From: Ruminococcus flavefaciens ATCC 19208
GTDB lineage: Bacteria > Bacillota > Clostridia > Oscillospirales > Ruminococcaceae
Length of the DNA stretch: 64,000 nt
Direction of reading: 5' to 3'
Assembly (NCBI RefSeq): GCF_000518765.1
Contig: NZ_JAEF01000006.1
Span: 431,396-495,395 of the forward strand
The position numbers and the translations under genes are program-made. Shown here in pieces: positions 60,639-64,000 of this stretch. The notes beneath the pieces are model-generated. The model did not search any database. It worked only from the letters and a program-made list of their open reading frames with translations, and was not told the DNA's origin. How positions within the stretch are numbered: position 1 is the first letter of the stretch; each line of letters begins with the position of its first letter.

Positions 60639-61271
60639 TTATTGTTTTCTTTTGCTTGAATAGTATATCGCTTCACCATATATCATAGGAATAAAAACAG
60701 AAACAATCAAAATAACAAATGCCGCAATGAAATATCCGAGTAAAGATAATATAAATGCGGCAACACCGCTTATTATCAATACAAATCCGCCAAAACGGTG
60801 AGTTTTATCCCATATTTCATCACTTGATATTATATGAGGAGTACGTATTCCGATTACCCAGTTTTTTCTTACCTTAGGCAAATAGTTACCCAAAAAGATC
60901 ATTATAACAGAGATCACTAAACATACGATCAAACGTATATCTTTAATCTTTCCGAGTGCAGAAAGAATAATAACTCCCTGGCACAAAAAAAGTATCATCG
61001 GAAAAATCATTATTATCGGAATCAGCTTTCCGATATTTCTCTTCTTTTCAAACCATCTCAGGTAAATACAGTTCAAAAATGTCACACCGGTAAAAATAAG
61101 CGGGATTCCAAACACTGCAAATGCCTTTGAAGCAGTATCATTTGATTTTGAAGTCATGCTCCAACTGGTGACAACTCTCTCGGGAAGACGGTCATATACC
61201 AATACCCCGGGAATAATCGTACAAAGACACAGAATTACAGCAATAATGTCACTCTTCTTCAGATTTTTCAA
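60639..61271 (-). CDS. SdpI-family membrane protein (DUF1648/SdpI)
   Basis: A 210-residue membrane protein of about six helices. It has the DUF1648-type start (IIAVILCLCTIIPGVLVYDRLPERVVTSW, with the conserved P-W region) and an SdpI-type second half (GNYLPKVRKNWVIGIRTPHIISSDEIWDKTHRFGG). SdpI in Bacillus gives immunity to the SdpC toxin and works with SdpR. No ATG is well placed. I chose a TTG that lies 9 bp after AAGGAGG inside the end of the ArsR-like gene, a 23-bp overlap implying coupling. No SdpC-like toxin gene is visible in the window. Confidence 0.85.
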   Translation of the reverse strand: MKNLKKSDIIAVILCLCTIIPGVLVYDRLPERVVTSWSMTSKSNDTASKAFAVFGIPLIFTGVTFLNCIYLRWFEKKRNIGKLIPIIMIFPMILFLCQGVIILSALGKIKDIRLIVCLVISVIMIFLGNYLPKVRKNWVIGIRTPHIISSDEIWDKTHRFGGFVLIISGVAAFILSLLGYFIAAFVILIVSVFIPMIYGEAIYYSSKRKQ

Positions 61272-61557
61272 TATCCTGCACCTCCTTTTCGTTTTTATCT
61301 GATGTAAACTGCGAGACCCACAAAAGTATCTCCTCAAATACGGAAGTATTAAGGGAGTAATATATAAAATTCTTTTCCTTTGTCTCGTATATTAGATCAG
61401 CATTTTTCAACTGTTTCAAATGATATGATACCGTTGCTCCTGTCATATCAAAATGTGAAGCTATATCCCCTGCTGAAAGTCTCCCCTTTTTCAGCATGGA
61501 AAGTATCTCACGCCGAACAGGATCAGACAGAGCCTTGAAAGTTTCGGGAAATCCCAT
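61249..61557 (-). CDS. ArsR/SdpR-family transcriptional repressor
   Basis: A 102-residue winged-helix regulator. FKALSDPVRREILSMLKKGRLSAGDIASHF is the ArsR/SdpR N-terminal helix set and MTGATVSYHLKQLKNADLIYETKEKNFIYYSLN is the recognition helix and wing. No metal-binding ELCVCDL motif is present, fitting the SdpR rather than the metal-sensing branch. It overlaps the SdpI-like gene, as autorepressor and immunity gene do in Bacillus sdpRI. The AAGGAAGGAG ribosome binding site is strong. It may bind the inverted repeats upstream of the operon. Confidence 0.9.
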   Translation of the reverse strand: MGFPETFKALSDPVRREILSMLKKGRLSAGDIASHFDMTGATVSYHLKQLKNADLIYETKEKNFIYYSLNTSVFEEILLWVSQFTSDKNEKEVQDIEKSEEE

Positions 61558-61599
61558 TTTTCTCTCCTTCCTTTAAGATATATAGCATATGCCTTTAAA

Positions 61600-62370
61600 T
61601 CATATCTGCCGCTTGTGTGTTATAGGCAGAGATACAAGAACAAAAACAAATGAAAGCATAGCTGTTACAATTACTGCACCGAAATAATCCTTAGGTTCAT
61701 ATTCTCCTTTATAAAGTGAGACACTATCAGTAATTCTGACAGGAAGATACTCCTTCGCTTTATTGTACATACCTATCAACGTCATAGAAAAATATACTGC
61801 TCCTGTACCAAGCATCACCTGTATTCCCGAACCTGCAAATGAAGAAAAAAATACAATGCAGCTTATCATAAATACGCCGAAAAGCCACCAGCAAAACGCT
61901 GCAAAAAACAGTTTACTTACAACAGAGTTGTCCCAATAGAAGTCGCTGTAGAAATATGTTATCTCGAAACACAGACATATACCGATACTCCATACAAGAA
62001 GCATGACTGCAAGCTTTGAGAGCACCACAGAACTACGTGAAAGACCTTTTGTAAGCAGCGGTATCAATGTACCTTTGGAATACTCAGTAGTATATATTCC
62101 GCTGAACATTATAAGCAATACGATCAATACCGTCGGAACATTCTTTACAAACTGCGACCACGAATCCATTGCCGTAACTTTAACTGCACTGACAGTGATC
62201 CCCTGTTCAGCAAAATCCTCTGACATTAACTCATATAGTTTAGGTGTCAGCTTGGCGATGGTAGGATTCATAATGCCAACCAAAACAAATATTGCCATTA
62301 ATATCATAAGCCGCTTATTTCTGATTATTTCGCATATCTCTTTTTTTAAAAGAACTTTAAATCCCTTCAT
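61600..62370 (-). CDS. ABC-2 type transporter permease
   Basis: A 256-residue membrane permease of the ABC-2 family with about six helices. It starts with FKVLLKKEICEIIRNKRLMILM before the first helix and has the TTEYSKGTLIPLLTKGLSRSSVVLSK cytoplasmic loop. Its ATG overlaps the ATPase stop (ATGA), so the two are coupled. Together with the ATPase and the PLDc_N protein it resembles YxlG of the Bacillus YxlEFG system. Substrate unknown; an antimicrobial or membrane-stress function fits the SdpRI-like neighbours, by inference. Confidence 0.85.
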   Translation of the reverse strand: MKGFKVLLKKEICEIIRNKRLMILMAIFVLVGIMNPTIAKLTPKLYELMSEDFAEQGITVSAVKVTAMDSWSQFVKNVPTVLIVLLIMFSGIYTTEYSKGTLIPLLTKGLSRSSVVLSKLAVMLLVWSIGICLCFEITYFYSDFYWDNSVVSKLFFAAFCWWLFGVFMISCIVFFSSFAGSGIQVMLGTGAVYFSMTLIGMYNKAKEYLPVRITDSVSLYKGEYEPKDYFGAVIVTAMLSFVFVLVSLPITHKRQI

Positions 62371-63266
62371 TTGCCTATCACCTCCATGAACAGATCTTCC
62401 AGATCAGCCTCCCGCCTTTCAAGACGAGCTATGGGTATCATCTGTGCTGAAAGAAAAGCCATAAGGTCAGCGCAATCTTTTTCAGATGCCTGCGGAAGTA
62501 TAAATTTCCCGTCATTTACCCTGCCGTCAGGAAAAGCTGATGAAATCCTTTCAATATCATTTGGTTCAACAATGGTAAGCTCAAGAGCAGTATTGCCTCT
62601 GACAGCACGTATTTCCTCCAGACTGCCTGAAAACGCAGTCTTGCCGCCTTCAAGAAAAGCTACGCAGCTGCAAATCCTTTCAACATCTGAAAGAATATGA
62701 GTAGAAAATACGACCGATGTCTGTTCTTTTGCTGCACTTATTATATCAAGTATATCTTTTCTTCCCACAGGGTCAAGAGCAGATGTTGGCTCATCGCATA
62801 TCAGAAGCTTAGGTCGATTTATCATTGCCTGTGCTATACCAAGTCGCTGCTTCATTCCTCGTGAATAGCCTTTTATACGATGCTTTTCCTTATCAAGTCC
62901 AACAAGCTCCAGCAGCTCTGAAATACGTGTTTTTAATTCACTGCTTCCCATGCCTGATATCTCACCGCATAGCTTCAGATATTCGTGTGCATTCATATAC
63001 CCGTAAAACTCAGGTACATCAGGAAGATAACCTATGCAGCCGCTTTTGGGAGTACACCCATATCTTGCTCTTTCACCACATACATTTATCTCACCACCGT
63101 CTGTTTTCAGCAGACCAAGTATAGCACGCATTGTAGTGGTTTTGCCTGCACCGTTTCTGCCGATAAATCCGAATATACAGTTATCAGGTACAGAAAAGCT
63201 CACGCCGTCAAGCACTTTTTTACTTCCGAAGCTCTTTTTTATTTCTTTTACTTCCAGTACATTCAT
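62367..63266 (-). CDS. ABC transporter ATP-binding protein (YxlF-like)
   Basis: A 299-residue ABC ATPase. Walker A is GRNGAGKTTTMRAILGLL near residue 37 and the Q-loop region includes GYLPDVPEFYGY. The signature variant is YSRGMKQRLGIAQAM, with Walker B LLICDEPTSALDP and the switch His in FSTHILSDVERI. The C-terminal about 80 residues are an accessory domain common in ABC-2 drug and bacteriocin exporters. It is followed directly by its permease and preceded 2 bp upstream by the PLDc_N gene. Confidence 0.93.
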   Translation of the reverse strand: MNVLEVKEIKKSFGSKKVLDGVSFSVPDNCIFGFIGRNGAGKTTTMRAILGLLKTDGGEINVCGERARYGCTPKSGCIGYLPDVPEFYGYMNAHEYLKLCGEISGMGSSELKTRISELLELVGLDKEKHRIKGYSRGMKQRLGIAQAMINRPKLLICDEPTSALDPVGRKDILDIISAAKEQTSVVFSTHILSDVERICSCVAFLEGGKTAFSGSLEEIRAVRGNTALELTIVEPNDIERISSAFPDGRVNDGKFILPQASEKDCADLMAFLSAQMIPIARLERREADLEDLFMEVIGK

Positions 63267-63268
63267 CT

Positions 63269-63475
63269 TTATTCATCTTCCTTGCCGAAAATAAAATAAA
63301 TTATCGGACCAATAAATTGCATGCCTATTATTGCAACAACAAGCCATAATACGCGGTTTCCACGTTTATAGTTATCATGCTTCAGTATATGATATATCGT
63401 GTAGCCAAGCAATGAAAACTGTGCTATAATAAGCGGAATAAGAAGCGGTAAATACTCCTTGATATTTTCATTCAT
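63269..63475 (-). CDS. PLDc_N-family small membrane protein (YxlE-like)
   Basis: A 68-residue protein with two helices (LLIPLIIAQFSLLGYTIYHIL and VLWLVVAIIGMQFIGPIIYFI) and the PLDc_N-family end GPIIYFIFGKEDE. Bacillus YxlE is of this type and acts in the SigY operon beside the YxlFG ABC transporter, the same order as here. It is the first gene of the operon, with an AAGGGGG ribosome binding site. Confidence 0.88.
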   Translation of the reverse strand: MNENIKEYLPLLIPLIIAQFSLLGYTIYHILKHDNYKRGNRVLWLVVAIIGMQFIGPIIYFIFGKEDE

Positions 63476-63503
63476 AATAAATCCCCCTTAAAAAGTATAA
63501 TAT

Positions 63504-63543
63504 GGTATTTAGAAAAAATTCAATTTAGATGTTTTTCTAAATA
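63504..63543. promoter_or_regulatory. Operator-like half-sites downstream of the -10 box
   Basis: GGTATTTAGA (63504-63513), ATTTAGAT (63523-63530) and TCTAAATA (63536-63543) repeat the same half-site seen in the palindrome upstream of the promoter. They lie between the transcription start and the first gene. Confidence 0.6.
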
Positions 63544-63544
63544 G

Positions 63545-63573
63545 ATTATATCACTACTCACGTCGTTTGTCAA
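63545..63573 (-). promoter_or_regulatory. Promoter of the YxlEFG-SdpRI-like operon
   Basis: Minus-strand TTGACA, 17-bp spacer, TATAAT, a full consensus promoter enclosed by repeated TATTTAGA half-sites on both sides, as expected for a strong but tightly repressed promoter. Confidence 0.9.
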
Positions 63574-63575
63574 TA

Positions 63576-63601
63576 GGTATTTAGAAAAAAATCTAAATAC
63601 C
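63576..63601. promoter_or_regulatory. 26-bp perfect palindrome, likely operator
   Basis: GGTATTTAGA, six A, TCTAAATACC. It starts 2 bp upstream of the -35 hexamer. A repressor bound here and at the downstream half-sites would block the promoter. Confidence 0.75.
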
Positions 63602-63613
63602 TATTCCTAAAAA

Positions 63614-63635
63614 TGACCGCCACTACGGGCGGTCA
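63614..63635 (-). terminator. Terminator of the last dockerin gene
   Basis: A TGACCGCC stem with its complement, then TTTTT on the minus strand. Confidence 0.85.
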
Positions 63636-63663
63636 TCATTACTTTAATGTGTTTTGTACTGAA

Positions 63664-64000
63664 TTATAAAGACTTTTCTTTTCCAAGAAGATATCTCTGT
63701 ATCTTTAAGGCGTCACCAACTGTAAGGCCCTTGGTATTTGAATCAACATCTCCGTTTTCAGCCCCCTGAAGTGTTATATGAAGATCATTGCTGCCATTAA
63801 CTCCATATTTGTTAGGATTAGCAAGCGCCTGCATGATAAGTACCACATCACCCATATCAACAACGCCGTCACAGTTAGCATCACCCTTGATACCTTCATT
63901 TTGTGTATTGCCATTCTGATATTCTTCCTCTGTTATTGTATACTTAAACAGCTGCTTCTTTTCGTTTCCATCATCTTCGTAAGTGAAGTCGATATACGCA
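63664..64000 (-). CDS. C-terminal fragment of a dockerin protein, cut by the window edge
   Basis: The last 111 codons of a gene that runs in from beyond the window. A short stretch (AYIDFTYEDDGNEKKQLFKY) ends an unknown upstream domain, followed by a brief Asn/Gly/Gln linker instead of a Thr-rich one. A type I dockerin follows: GDANCDGVVDMGDVVLIMQ and GDVDSNTKGLTVGDALKIQ, both calcium loops intact. It ends in LGKEKSL, like the other dockerins here. The catalytic or binding part is not visible. Confidence 0.88.
   Translation of the reverse strand, partial: AYIDFTYEDDGNEKKQLFKYTITEEEYQNGNTQNEGIKGDANCDGVVDMGDVVLIMQALANPNKYGVNGSNDLHITLQGAENGDVDSNTKGLTVGDALKIQRYLLGKEKSL

Noticed and set aside
60639..61337. 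A longer SdpI-like protein starting at an ATG-equivalent 22 codons upstream
   Set aside because: The extra N terminus (Arg/Cys/Ser-rich) lies inside the ArsR-like gene and has no ribosome binding site, whereas the internal TTG has AAGGAGG at good distance and begins just before the first membrane helix.
1..64000. Insertion sequences, transposons or prophage remnants
   Set aside because: No transposase, integrase, recombinase or phage structural protein was found, and no terminal inverted repeats with target duplications were noticed.

Overview
The window looks like a chromosomal segment of a cellulosome-producing, Gram-positive rumen or gut Firmicute, most like Ruminococcus flavefaciens. Five proteins carry type I dockerins, usually after Thr-rich linkers. 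One of them is a GH11 xylanase-CBM22-esterase-dockerin protein. The sequence is AT-rich, most genes have AGGAGG-type ribosome binding sites, and nearly every readable promoter is a TTGNNN-17-TATAAT type. There is a class III (anaerobic) ribonucleotide reductase and no respiratory membrane complex. The species name is inference; the dockerins and gene families are read from sequence.

Layout. 1-5.3 kb: small housekeeping genes (GNAT, cytidine deaminase, DUF896, SDR reductase, HD phosphohydrolase), a lipoteichoic-acid-synthase-like sulfatase and a hotdog thioesterase. 5.3-8.5 kb: an HtrA protease, a roughly 0.63-kb non-coding transcript with its own promoter and terminator, a DUF1292 gene and a 6S-like RNA. 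8.5-13.7 kb: nrdDG with NrdR-like boxes, an SGNH-like membrane protein, a zinc-ribbon protein and pyrE. 13.7-30.2 kb: one block of 16 minus-strand genes. In transcription order these are aconitase, two small membrane proteins, isocitrate dehydrogenase, the NADH sensor Rex, then fumarase, HdrBCA, an MvhD/FlxD protein, three Flx-like subunits, a soluble fumarate-reductase pair and an AspT/SucE-family exporter. 30.3-35.3 kb: a heterodimeric ABC exporter, a UDP-sugar pyrophosphorylase and tRNA-Pro. 35.5-42 kb: small unknown genes, a dockerin protein, glyA, a VOC protein, rarA, an ACT protein and homoserine dehydrogenase. 42-47.5 kb: a RyR/TrkA-N membrane protein translationally coupled to a TIR-membrane-propeller protein. 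47.6-60.5 kb: a HAD phosphatase and the plant-cell-wall/dockerin region, with a metallohydrolase in it. 60.6-63.5 kb: an operon of SdpR-SdpI-like genes with a YxlEFG-like ABC transporter behind an operator array. The window ends inside another dockerin gene.

Working together. The central block encodes a split TCA pathway. The oxidative arm (acn, icd) makes 2-oxoglutarate and NADPH. The reductive arm (fumarase, fumarate reductase) makes succinate, which the last gene may export. The HdrABC-FlxABCD set placed between fumarase and fumarate reductase suggests a soluble, possibly electron-bifurcating NADH-to-fumarate route. Rex lies between the two arms, and a Rex-operator-like site lies upstream of fumarase. 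This system and the TIR/RyR pair, together with the large non-coding RNA, are the most unusual content of the window.
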